From positions 1 through 52,700 of the forward strand of contig JAIOAX010000033.1 of assembly GCA_019873645.1 (NCBI GenBank): a stretch of 52,700 bases of DNA, written 5' to 3'. A program made the position numbers and the translations under genes. The notes below the pieces were generated by a model. It saw only the letters and a program-made list of their open reading frames with translations. It was not told where the DNA came from and did not search any database. Shown in pieces: positions 16,532-23,464 of this stretch. Each line of letters begins with the position of its first letter. Positions within the stretch are counted from its first letter, which is position 1. The stretch is from Chloroflexota bacterium. Its GTDB lineage: Bacteria; Chloroflexota; Anaerolineae; B4-G1; SLSP01.

Positions 16532-17097
16532 GCGCACAAAATCCATACCGATATGTGCTCTTCCTTGACCGCGACGGCACACTCAACGAAGAGGTCAATT
16601 ACCTGAGCGACCCGGCCAATTTGCGGCTCTTGCCCGGCGTGCCTGAAGCGATTCGGTGTTTCAACGCGGCCGGGTGGGCCGTGGTGGTCGTCACCAACCA
16701 GTCGGGCATCGGACGGGGCTACTTCACGGCGGAGGATGTTGCGGCGGTCAACGCGGCGCTGATGGCGGCACTGGAAGCGCAGGGCGCGCACGTGGACGCC
16801 ATTTACGTCTGTCCACATCATCCCGACGCGCAATGTGCATGTCGCAAACCCAAACCGGTGTTGTTTCAACAGGCGCTTGCCGATCTGCGCCTGGAGCACG
16901 CGCCGTGCGTCGCCGTGGGCGACAAAATGAGCGATCTGGAGCCGGGACGCGCGCTCGGTTGCCGCACAATCCTGGTGCAGACGGGATACGGAGCCGCGCT
17001 GGCTGCCCATCCTGAAACGCTGCCGTTCATGCCGGATGCCATCTTGCCGGACCTGGCTGCCGTCGCTGTGTACTTGCTTGGAATGTCAACGGATTAA
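16528..17097 (+). CDS. gmhB: D-glycero-D-manno-heptose 1,7-bisphosphate 7-phosphatase
   Basis: HAD-superfamily phosphatase that removes the C7 phosphate of heptose 1,7-bisphosphate, the step between the kinase and the nucleotidyltransferase. The nucleophile/acid pair is in LDRDGTLN (about 12-19), the SNQSG-like motif appears as VTNQSGIGRG, and the zinc-binding loop CPHHPDAQCACRKP carries its three Cys and His ligands. 189 residues, standard. The start overlaps the upstream GT4 stop. The final codons and the stop lie inside an ACGGATTNA spacer repeat, so the last two or three residues may be repeat-derived. Confidence 0.92.
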   Translation: MSAQNPYRYVLFLDRDGTLNEEVNYLSDPANLRLLPGVPEAIRCFNAAGWAVVVVTNQSGIGRGYFTAEDVAAVNAALMAALEAQGAHVDAIYVCPHHPDAQCACRKPKPVLFQQALADLRLEHAPCVAVGDKMSDLEPGRALGCRTILVQTGYGAALAAHPETLPFMPDAILPDLAAVAVYLLGMSTD

Positions 17098-17115
17098 ACG
17101 GATTTTAACGGATTT
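17085..17115 (+). repeat. ACGGATT 10-bp spacer repeat (copy 1)
   Basis: GTCAACGGATT-AAACGGATTTTAACGGATTT; it includes the gmhB stop codon (17095-17097) and precedes an N5AAC element. Confidence 0.85.
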
Positions 17116-17116
17116 C

Positions 17117-17140
17117 TAACAACGTTCCAACGTTCAAACG
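17117..17140 (+). repeat. N5AAC octamer spacer repeat (copy 3)
   Basis: CTAACAACGTTCCAACGTTC-type words ending in AAAC, 19 nt before the next start codon and in the same orientation as the gene. Confidence 0.8.
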
Positions 17141-17158
17141 GCTTTCTGAGGAAAGGTT

Positions 17159-18277
17159 ATGCGTGTCTTGCTGGTTTACAAAGATTACTATCCCGTTGTC
17201 GGCGGCATCGAGCATCATATCCAATTGCTGGCCGAAGGGCTACGCGAGCGCGGCGTGGATGCACGGGTCCTGGTGACGAATACCGGACGGCGCACCCTCG
17301 AAGGCGAGATCAACGGCGTGCCGGTGACCAAGACCGGGCGGCTGCTCAATATCTCCTCTGCGCCCATCAGCCTCGCCTTCTACGGACGACTGGCGCGTCT
17401 GAGCCGCGACGCCGACATCGTCCACCTGCACTTTCCCTATCCACCGGCGGAAATCGGCCAGTTGCTGATAGGCGGCGGCAGACATTTCGTCCTCAGCTAC
17501 CATAGCGACATCGTGCGTCAAAAAGTTTTGGGGTTTTTCTACCGGCCATTGCTCTGGCAGGTGCTGCGCCGCGCGGAACGGATCACCGTTTCCAATCCGC
17601 AGTACATCCAGACTTCGCGCTTTCTGCGGCCTTTCGCGGATAAGTGTGTGGTCGTCCACCATGGCGTTGACTTAAGCCGCTTCACGCCGACCCCGCAGGT
17701 GCAGCAGCGCGTCGCGGCCATCCGCCAGCAGTACGGCGACCTGCCGCTGGTGCTGACTGTGGGGAAGCTGCGCCATTACAAGGGGATTGATGTGCTCATT
17801 GACGCGCTCAAGCAGGTGCAGGCGCGCGCGTTGATCGTCGGCGAGGGGCCGCTGGGGCCGCTCTGGCGGCAGAAAGCGCGCGATGAAGGGCTGAGTGAAC
17901 GGGCGATTTTCCTCGGTGAGGTGCCGGAGGCCGAGCTGGTCGCGCTGTACCATGCCGCCGACATCTTCGCCTTCCCCTCCACCAATCGCGCCGAGACGTG
18001 GGGCACCGTGCAGGTGGAAGCGATGGCCTGTGGCTTGCCGGTCATCTGCACTGAACTGGGCACCGGCACGACGTATGTGAACCAGCATAACGTGACCGGT
18101 CTGGTCATTCCGCCCAACGATCCTGCGGCGCTGGCGGCGGCGTTGCAGCAGTTGATTGACGATCCCGCGTTGCGCGCGCGTCTGGGCGAGGCAGCCTATC
18201 GGCGCGCCCACGGCGAGCTTTCCAAAGAAGCCATGCTCAATCAAATGCTGGCTTTTTACGCGGATGTCTTGAAGTAA
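17159..18277 (+). CDS. GT4 family glycosyltransferase
   Basis: 372-residue retaining GT-B enzyme of a different subgroup from the other GT4 genes here: N-terminal YKDYYPVVGGIEHHIQLLAE and C-terminal VGKLRHYKGIDVLIDAL, GEGPLGPLW, FPSTNRAETWGTVQVEAMACG. This pattern is common in WecA/PimB-like mannosyl- and rhamnosyltransferases. Start ATG 17159 has GAGGAAAGG before it and is preceded by two spacer repeats, so it may be expressed from its own signals and not only by readthrough from gmhB. Confidence 0.9.
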   Translation: MRVLLVYKDYYPVVGGIEHHIQLLAEGLRERGVDARVLVTNTGRRTLEGEINGVPVTKTGRLLNISSAPISLAFYGRLARLSRDADIVHLHFPYPPAEIGQLLIGGGRHFVLSYHSDIVRQKVLGFFYRPLLWQVLRRAERITVSNPQYIQTSRFLRPFADKCVVVHHGVDLSRFTPTPQVQQRVAAIRQQYGDLPLVLTVGKLRHYKGIDVLIDALKQVQARALIVGEGPLGPLWRQKARDEGLSERAIFLGEVPEAELVALYHAADIFAFPSTNRAETWGTVQVEAMACGLPVICTELGTGTTYVNQHNVTGLVIPPNDPAALAAALQQLIDDPALRARLGEAAYRRAHGELSKEAMLNQMLAFYADVLK

Positions 18278-18301
18278 AATGTTCATTGTGCGAGTTTCAA
18301 C

Positions 18302-18356
18302 CGCGAATCTTCGCCGATTCTCTTTTCGTTGATTCTTTTCTCGCTGATTCTTTTCG
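18302..18356 (+). repeat. GATTC spacer repeat
   Basis: Four to five words of the type CGCTGATTCTTTT (CGCCGATTCTC, CGTTGATTCTTTT, CGCTGATTCTTTT) run up to the CGGAGG Shine-Dalgarno of the kinase gene. Confidence 0.8.
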
Positions 18357-18367
18357 GAGGCTCAACC

Positions 18368-19387
18368 ATGCTCATCCGTTCAAAAGCACCCCTGCGCATT
18401 TCATTCGCCGGCGGCGGTACCGACGTCTCACCGTATACCGAGGAGCGGGGCGGTTTGGTGCTCAATGCGACGATTGACAAGTACTCCTATGCCACGCTGG
18501 AGTTGAGCGACGCACCGGAAATCACCGTCCATTCCCTGGATTACGACGTGATCGCCAAATACGACGTGGACAAGCCGCTGCCTTACGACGGACGGCTTGA
18601 TCTGGTGAAGGCGGTCATCAACCGCCTGATTCCCGAGAACAGCACGCAGGGTTTGAACGTCTTTATGCACACCGACGCGCCGCCGGGATCGGGGCTGGGG
18701 TCGTCGTCCAGCATGGTTGTTTCGTTGATCGGGCTATTTCAACACTGGCGGCACCTGCCGCTGACGAATTACGACATCGCCGAATTGGCCTACCAGATTG
18801 AGCGCGTGGATATGAACATTCGCGGTGGACGCCAGGATCAATACGCGGCGACGTTCGGCGGCTTCAACTTCATCGAGTTCACCAAAGACGCCACCATCGT
18901 CAATCCCTTGCGTATTCCCGATGAAACGCTCAACGAGTTAAACTACAACTTGTTGCTGTGCTATACCGGCAAAACGCGCGTCTCCGCCGGCATTATCACC
19001 TCGCAGGTGGAGAATTACGTGCGCGGCAAAGAAGAAGTTGTGCGGGCAATGGAGGAACTCAAGAGCATCGCGACGGCGATGAAGAATGCCCTGTTGCAAG
19101 GCCGTCTCAACGATTTCGGCGCGTTGCTCAACGACGCCTGGGAAAACAAGCAGAAAATGGCCGCGCAGATCAGCCCGCCTTTTGTGCAGGAGCTGTACGC
19201 AACGGCGCGGCAGGCCGGCGCGCTGGGCGGCAAGATCAGCGGGGCCGGCGGCGGGGGCTTTATGATGGTGTACTGTCCCTTCCAGCGACGTTATCGTGTT
19301 GCCGAAGCACTGGAGAAACTCGGCGCGCGCGTTGTGGATTTCCATTTCGACCTTAAGGGCTTGCAGACGTGGGAAGTACGGCCATGA
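18368..19387 (+). CDS. hddA: D-glycero-alpha-D-manno-heptose 7-phosphate kinase (GHMP family)
   Basis: Phosphorylates the anomeric position of D-glycero-D-manno-heptose 7-phosphate. GHMP kinase features are clear: N-terminal SKAPLRISFAGGGTD, ATP loop PPGSGLGSSSSM (about 107-118) and C-terminal KISGAGGGGFMM. 339 residues. ATG 18368 is chosen since CGGAGG is just upstream and the family begins with this IRSKAPLR; an upstream in-frame ATG is in the spacer repeat. The stop overlaps the following nucleotidyltransferase start (ATGA). The same fold also includes fucokinase-like enzymes, but the neighbours gmhB and the nucleotidyltransferase fit heptose. Confidence 0.9.
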   Translation: MLIRSKAPLRISFAGGGTDVSPYTEERGGLVLNATIDKYSYATLELSDAPEITVHSLDYDVIAKYDVDKPLPYDGRLDLVKAVINRLIPENSTQGLNVFMHTDAPPGSGLGSSSSMVVSLIGLFQHWRHLPLTNYDIAELAYQIERVDMNIRGGRQDQYAATFGGFNFIEFTKDATIVNPLRIPDETLNELNYNLLLCYTGKTRVSAGIITSQVENYVRGKEEVVRAMEELKSIATAMKNALLQGRLNDFGALLNDAWENKQKMAAQISPPFVQELYATARQAGALGGKISGAGGGGFMMVYCPFQRRYRVAEALEKLGARVVDFHFDLKGLQTWEVRP

Positions 19388-20076
19388 AGGTCTTCATCCT
19401 GGCCGGTGGCCTGGGGACGCGCATCCGTTCCCTGTTCCCCGACCGGCCCAAGAGCATGATCCCCTTCGGCGGCAAACCGTTCCTGGAACAGCTGATTGTT
19501 TTGCTGTCCGGACAAGGCTTTCGTCAGTTTGTGCTCTGTGTGGGCTATCAAGCCGAGATGATCATGGCGCATTTCCAGGATGGGCAACGCCTGGGTGTGG
19601 AGATTGCCTATTCGCAGGAACCCGCGCCGTTGGGGACGGGGGGGGCGTTGCGTTACGCAGCGCCGTACTTCGACGCGCCGGTGCTGGTGCTCAACGGCGA
19701 CACCTATCTCGACACAGACTATCAAGCCATTGTTGCCTATCACAAACAACATCCGGGAGCTTGCGGTACCGTCGTCGTCTGCGAAGTTGAGGATGCCGGA
19801 CAATCCGGGCGGGTTGTCCTGGACGCGGATGGGCGGGTCGTCGCCTTTCACGAAAAACAGGCCGGCGTGGGGCGGGGGCTGGTCAATGCGGGCGTGTACG
19901 TCTTCGAGCCACACATTCTGGATTACATCCCGGCGGGCGTCCAGGTCTCGCTGGAACGCGAGGTGTTTCCGGCGTTATTACGCGCTGCACAACCGCTATT
20001 CGGTTTTGTGGTTCACGAGGCATTTGTGGATATGGGAACGCCGGCCGGGTACCAACGATTGGAAGCTATTCTATGA
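19384..20076 (+). CDS. hddC: heptose 1-phosphate guanylyltransferase-like nucleotidyltransferase
   Basis: Sugar nucleotidyltransferase expected to make GDP-D-glycero-alpha-D-manno-heptose. N-terminal pyrophosphorylase loop LAGGLGTRIRSLFPDRPKSM (about 5-24), the EPAPLGTGGALR block, and LNGDTYLD with the metal-binding Asp. 230 residues with no hexapeptide-repeat domain, which matches HddC and not GlmU-like enzymes. ATG 19384 overlaps the kinase stop. GDP specificity is inferred from the pathway; a mannose-1-phosphate guanylyltransferase is the main alternative. Last gene of the cluster; the isomerase gmhA needed for the first step is not in the window. Confidence 0.82.
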   Translation: MKVFILAGGLGTRIRSLFPDRPKSMIPFGGKPFLEQLIVLLSGQGFRQFVLCVGYQAEMIMAHFQDGQRLGVEIAYSQEPAPLGTGGALRYAAPYFDAPVLVLNGDTYLDTDYQAIVAYHKQHPGACGTVVVCEVEDAGQSGRVVLDADGRVVAFHEKQAGVGRGLVNAGVYVFEPHILDYIPAGVQVSLEREVFPALLRAAQPLFGFVVHEAFVDMGTPAGYQRLEAIL

Positions 20077-20146
20077 TTCCCCGGCAAACAGAGAATTTTT
20101 AACGCCAAGATTTTGATGAAGCAGATGTGACTTAATTGCCTTGCAT

Positions 20147-20407
20147 TTAACCAAAGCGTTCCACGATTTTGTGCCCGCCGACATGCTTGAGGATATAGGT
20201 GTTACCCTCCTGCTGAAAGATGCAGCGGTAGTGAATATCTACATAGAATTCCCAGTGATCGGACAAACGGTGAATTTGCAGTGAGGGATGTTTAGGATTT
20301 TGCGCCAGGAAACGAAGTTGCTTATCGAATTTGCGTTGTGTAGGCTCTGGCAAACGGCGATAGTCTTCGCGGAGGGTTTCGGTGAGAATGATTTTGATGT
20401 CATCCAT
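20147..20407 (-). CDS. RelE/ParE-superfamily toxin
   Basis: 86-residue protein with the type II toxin fold: TLREDYRRLPEPTQRKFDKQ N-terminal helices, the DHWEFYVDIHYRCIF beta-strands and C-terminal VGGHKIVERF, as in YafQ/RelE-type ribosome-dependent mRNA interferases. ATG 20407 overlaps the antitoxin stop by 8 nt, so the pair is translationally coupled. Whether it cleaves mRNA or blocks gyrase cannot be told from the sequence. Confidence 0.85.
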   Translation of the reverse strand: MDDIKIILTETLREDYRRLPEPTQRKFDKQLRFLAQNPKHPSLQIHRLSDHWEFYVDIHYRCIFQQEGNTYILKHVGGHKIVERFG

Positions 20408-20663
20408 GGAGCCAGTCCAGAGCAGCATCAATGTTGTCGGCATCTACGGTGATGTAGCGTCCGGCGGCTAAGTCCTCGTTGGCGCGTTGCAGACGCTCTT
20501 GAACTTCCTGGCTGTAAAAGTAAGCATATCTTTCGATAAACTCCAGCATTTCCCGGTATTTCTCGTAGCTCAACAGCACCTCGCGTTTATTGCCTTGCTG
20601 ATCATAGACCACTTTCACATCGGTTTCGTCTAATAATGTATCTATGTATGTGGGGCTTGTCAT
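20400..20663 (-). CDS. antitoxin of the RelE-type module
   Basis: 87-residue acidic protein with a Phd/RelB-like N-terminal region (YIDTLLDETDVKVVYDQQGN, then EVLLSYEKYREMLEFIER) and an acidic C-terminal tail that would wrap the toxin. The frame is open for 23 more codons upstream, but GGAGGAATT lies directly before ATG 20663. It usually would bind its own promoter as a complex with the toxin; no clear operator is visible. Confidence 0.82.
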   Translation of the reverse strand: MTSPTYIDTLLDETDVKVVYDQQGNKREVLLSYEKYREMLEFIERYAYFYSQEVQERLQRANEDLAAGRYITVDADNIDAALDWLHG

Positions 20664-20728
20664 TACAATTCCTCCATAAGTTTCACAATCACAAAATCCG
20701 TTTAGCCCGTTGACAAGAGGGCATCTCC

Positions 20729-21838
20729 TCACTGGGCTGCTTTGGCCTGTGTATATATCCGCTCGAATTCGGCAGTGTATTCTCCGGCGATCTCTGCACT
20801 GTGCAGGATGAGGACGTTTTCGTCGTTCTGCTCGGCGGCGCTGCTGCTGAAGTTGTATGACCCCGTAACCACCACCGCGTTGTCAATGACGATGACTTTG
20901 TGATGCATCATGTAGGGATTGCCGTCAAGGAGGATGTCCACGCCGGCCTGCTGGAAGGCTGCCACGTCGGAGCCGTCGGCATCCAGGTTGCGCGTCTCGA
21001 TGACCATACGCACTTTTACCCCGGCGCGGTGACGCGCGACGATGGCGCGGGCAATCTGATCATCGGTGAACACGAATGCCAGCACGTCAATGCTGGATTG
21101 CGCCCCCTCAATGAGCCTGACGATTGGCGACCGGGCGTTCCCCTCGGCCTCAAAGATGTTTTCCACCTGCACGCCGGCGACGGTGATGGCAGGATAGGGT
21201 GTATTGTCGGGCGAAAAAATCCCGAATTTGCCGTCAACGTACATCTCCTCGAATTCTGTTGTATAATTCGCGGCGAGCAGTTTTGAGTTGACCACAACCA
21301 CGTTATTGTTGTTGCGGTAAGTGTCGTTATCCGTCAAATTCCAGGAACCGGTCCATACCTGTTTACCGTCAATGACGACGAATTTGTTATGCATGAACGG
21401 TTGGCTATCGTCGAAGACGACGTGGATTTGCGCCGCCAGCAAGCGTTCCGGCCCCAATTCTTCGGCGTAGTCCGAATCCGTCACCACCCGCACCTTGACA
21501 CCGCGTTTGTGAGCGCGGATCAACGCCTCGGTCACATTGGCCAGGTCAATCTCGAACGCGGCAACGTCCACGCTTTGCTGTGCGCCGTCAATGGCCGCCA
21601 CCAGCTTTTCATCCAGGCCCCCCCGGTGATAAGCAGCCTTGTCGGGATAACGCGGTGTGGTGAAGAAGACCTCGATGCCGGCTTCCTCGGTGGTTTCGAT
21701 GGGCTTTGAGGCGCCACACGAACCCAAGAGATCAATCCCGGCCCAGGTCACAATGACCAGAAACAGGGAAATCAGCAGTTCTTTCCACCCGAAGCGGGCC
21801 TTTTTCCCAGCGGATGATGTGCGTGTCGGCAAGGTCAT
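20729..21838 (-). CDS. phospholipase D-like protein with two HKD motifs
   Basis: 369-residue exported or membrane-anchored member of the PLD superfamily. A hydrophobic segment (about 22-41, LLISLFLVIVTWAGIDLLG followed by SCG) serves as signal anchor or as a lipoprotein-like signal. Two catalytic HKD motifs are complete: MHNKFVVIDGKQVWTGSWN and MHHKVIVIDNAVVVTGSYN, each with the downstream Ser/Asn pair. This duplicated form covers phospholipases, cardiolipin synthase-like enzymes and Nuc-type nucleases. It starts 3 nt after the small upstream gene. Substrate not assignable from sequence. Confidence 0.87.
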   Translation of the reverse strand: MTLPTRTSSAGKKARFGWKELLISLFLVIVTWAGIDLLGSCGASKPIETTEEAGIEVFFTTPRYPDKAAYHRGGLDEKLVAAIDGAQQSVDVAAFEIDLANVTEALIRAHKRGVKVRVVTDSDYAEELGPERLLAAQIHVVFDDSQPFMHNKFVVIDGKQVWTGSWNLTDNDTYRNNNNVVVVNSKLLAANYTTEFEEMYVDGKFGIFSPDNTPYPAITVAGVQVENIFEAEGNARSPIVRLIEGAQSSIDVLAFVFTDDQIARAIVARHRAGVKVRMVIETRNLDADGSDVAAFQQAGVDILLDGNPYMMHHKVIVIDNAVVVTGSYNFSSSAAEQNDENVLILHSAEIAGEYTAEFERIYTQAKAAQ

Positions 21839-21841
21839 CGG

Positions 21842-22186
21842 TCAAGCCTCTTCATAAACCGGCGGCGTTTTTAGCAAGGTGTGCAACATCCCAGCGGGGT
21901 CATCGGCCTGCGCGCTGGTGCGTGCGACACGGCGGATGTAACGCCGCAGCGTGCGCAGAGCTGGATCGAGCACCTGCCAGGCCGTGTCGTCGTCCAGGTC
22001 GGCGGTTTGCGAGACCAGGCGCTCGATTTCGGCCCGCGCCCAATGCAGCAGGGTGTGTGCTTCGGCATCCAACAGGTCGGCGGTCAGCGATGGATCACCG
22101 ACAATACGCTCGTTTGCCAGGCGTAGTCTGTTTTGGATGGGCGGTGTGTCCGAGATACTTTCTGCGTCGGTTTTCAATATACACAT
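21842..22186 (-). CDS. small hypothetical helical protein
   Basis: 114 residues, highly charged and predicted all-helical (LLDAEAHTLLHWARAEIERL, ALRTLRRYIRRVARTSAQ). No signal peptide, no cysteine motif, no family recognised. ATG 22186 follows AAGGGAG; the open frame extends into the hairpin array but that part is repeat-derived. It lies 3 nt before the phospholipase D-like gene and probably forms an operon with it, with the hairpin array as its 5' leader. Confidence 0.7.
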   Translation of the reverse strand: MCILKTDAESISDTPPIQNRLRLANERIVGDPSLTADLLDAEAHTLLHWARAEIERLVSQTADLDDDTAWQVLDPALRTLRRYIRRVARTSAQADDPAGMLHTLLKTPPVYEEA

Positions 22187-22212
22187 AGCGACTCCCTTGC
22201 TAATAATGTAGA

Positions 22213-22817
22213 GCAAACTGTTAGTTTGCGGCAAGCTGACAGCTTGTGTTACGGCAAGCTAACAGCTTGCGCTACACTTGATAATGTGGAGCAAACTGTT
22301 AGTTTACGGCAAGCTGACAGCTTGCGCTACACTTGATAATGTGGAGCAAACTGTTAGTTTGCGGCAAGCTGACAGCTTGTGTTACGGCAAGCTGACAGCT
22401 TGCGCTACACTTGATAATGTGGAGCAAACTGTTAGTTTGCGCTGCGGCAAGCTGACAGCTTGTGTTACGGCAAGCTGACAGCTTGCGCTACACTTGATAA
22501 TGTGGAGCAAACTGTTAGTTTGCGGCAAGCTGACAGCTTGTGTTACGGCAAGCTGACAGCTTGCGCTACACTTGATAATGTGGAGCAAACTGTTAGTTTG
22601 CGCTGCGGCAAGCTGACAGCTTGTGTTACGGCAAGCTGACAGCTTGCGCTACACTTGATAATGTGGAGCAAACTGTTAGTTTGCGGCAAGCTGACAGCTT
22701 GTGTTACGGCAAGCTAACAGCTTGCGCTACACTTGATAATGTGGAGCAAACTGTTAGTTTGCGGCAAGCTGACAGCTTGCGCTACACTTGATAATGTGGA
22801 GCAAACTGTTAGTTTGC
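22213..22817. repeat. array of 23 short hairpins in eight repeat units
   Basis: Two modules alternate: A = GCAAACT-GTT-AGTTTGC (9 copies) and B = GCAAGCT-GAC-AGCTTGC (14 copies, two with AAC loop, some with terminal TGTG). Every module is a 7-bp stem with a 3-nt loop. A modules start at 22213, 22291, 22346, 22424, 22507, 22585, 22668, 22746 and 22801, giving unit lengths 78, 55, 78, 83, 78, 83, 78, 55. Units are joined by CGCTACACTTGATAATGTGGA. The 83-bp form has an extra GCTGC, the 55-bp form lacks one B. Loops and stems covary between A and B. The last A module forms the end of the phosphatase gene. Confidence 0.97.
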
Positions 22818-23405
22818 ATCGTGGTGCTGCACGGCAAAAACTTCGAGGGCGGCAATCTGCGGTGGGGTCGGGCGGATGAAAGGACGGGCGCGGCGGATGG
22901 CCTCCCAGGCTTGCGCCGCGCTCATGCCGGTGCGCACAAGATAGGCGGCCGCCATAATGGGGGCGCGGCCTACGCCTGCCGCGCAGTGAATGTATACACC
23001 GCGCCCGGCGGCAATCTGTTCGGCGATGAACGCCACGCCGCGCTCCAGGTCTTCCGGCGTCGGTGGCGTGTCGTCGGTGGTCGCCAGCCACAGATAGTGA
23101 TCCAACGCCAGGCCGCGTCGTGCGTCGTCGGATTCCTTGCGCATATTGACAATCGCCGTGATGCCCAGTTCGCGCATGCGCGCCAGACCACGTCGCCGAT
23201 GCTGTCCGCCGACGTACAGCAACGGCTGCACCCGGCTGATGTGCGGTGGTGAAAAACCGAGTGTGCGACGCACAATTTTGTCCTGTATCCAGTAATAAGT
23301 GGCGCGTAGCCCCTGCTCATACAGCCGCCGGTAGACAATATAAACCATCTCCAGCGGGGGAAAGATTTTGAAACGCATTTGGGTTTCAAAAATCGTCTGC
23401 TCCAT
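22809..23405 (-). CDS. dual-specificity protein phosphatase family
   Basis: 198-residue cysteine phosphatase. The P-loop signature is HCAAGVGRAP (C-x5-R) and the general acid region is LATTDDTPPTPEDL. About 50 N-terminal residues precede the catalytic domain, which starts at RVQPLLYVGGQ. Members in bacteria dephosphorylate proteins or phosphorylated lipids. Start ATG 23405 has GAGGAGATT upstream. The last two codons and stop (GCA-AAC-TAA) are part of the terminal hairpin module, so the C-terminus has been remodelled by the repeat array. Confidence 0.87.
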   Translation of the reverse strand: MEQTIFETQMRFKIFPPLEMVYIVYRRLYEQGLRATYYWIQDKIVRRTLGFSPPHISRVQPLLYVGGQHRRRGLARMRELGITAIVNMRKESDDARRGLALDHYLWLATTDDTPPTPEDLERGVAFIAEQIAAGRGVYIHCAAGVGRAPIMAAAYLVRTGMSAAQAWEAIRRARPFIRPTPPQIAALEVFAVQHHDAN

Positions 23406-23464
23406 AATCTCCTCGAGAGAATAGCAAGTAGCGAATGGCGAATTCGGCAGTAGTTTTATGTCTT

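Noticed and set aside
22133..22590. Small open frames inside the hairpin array
   Set aside because: They only translate the repeat; unit lengths of 55 and 83 break frame.
22213..22817. CRISPR array in the hairpin region
   Set aside because: No unique spacers; all linkers are repeated too.
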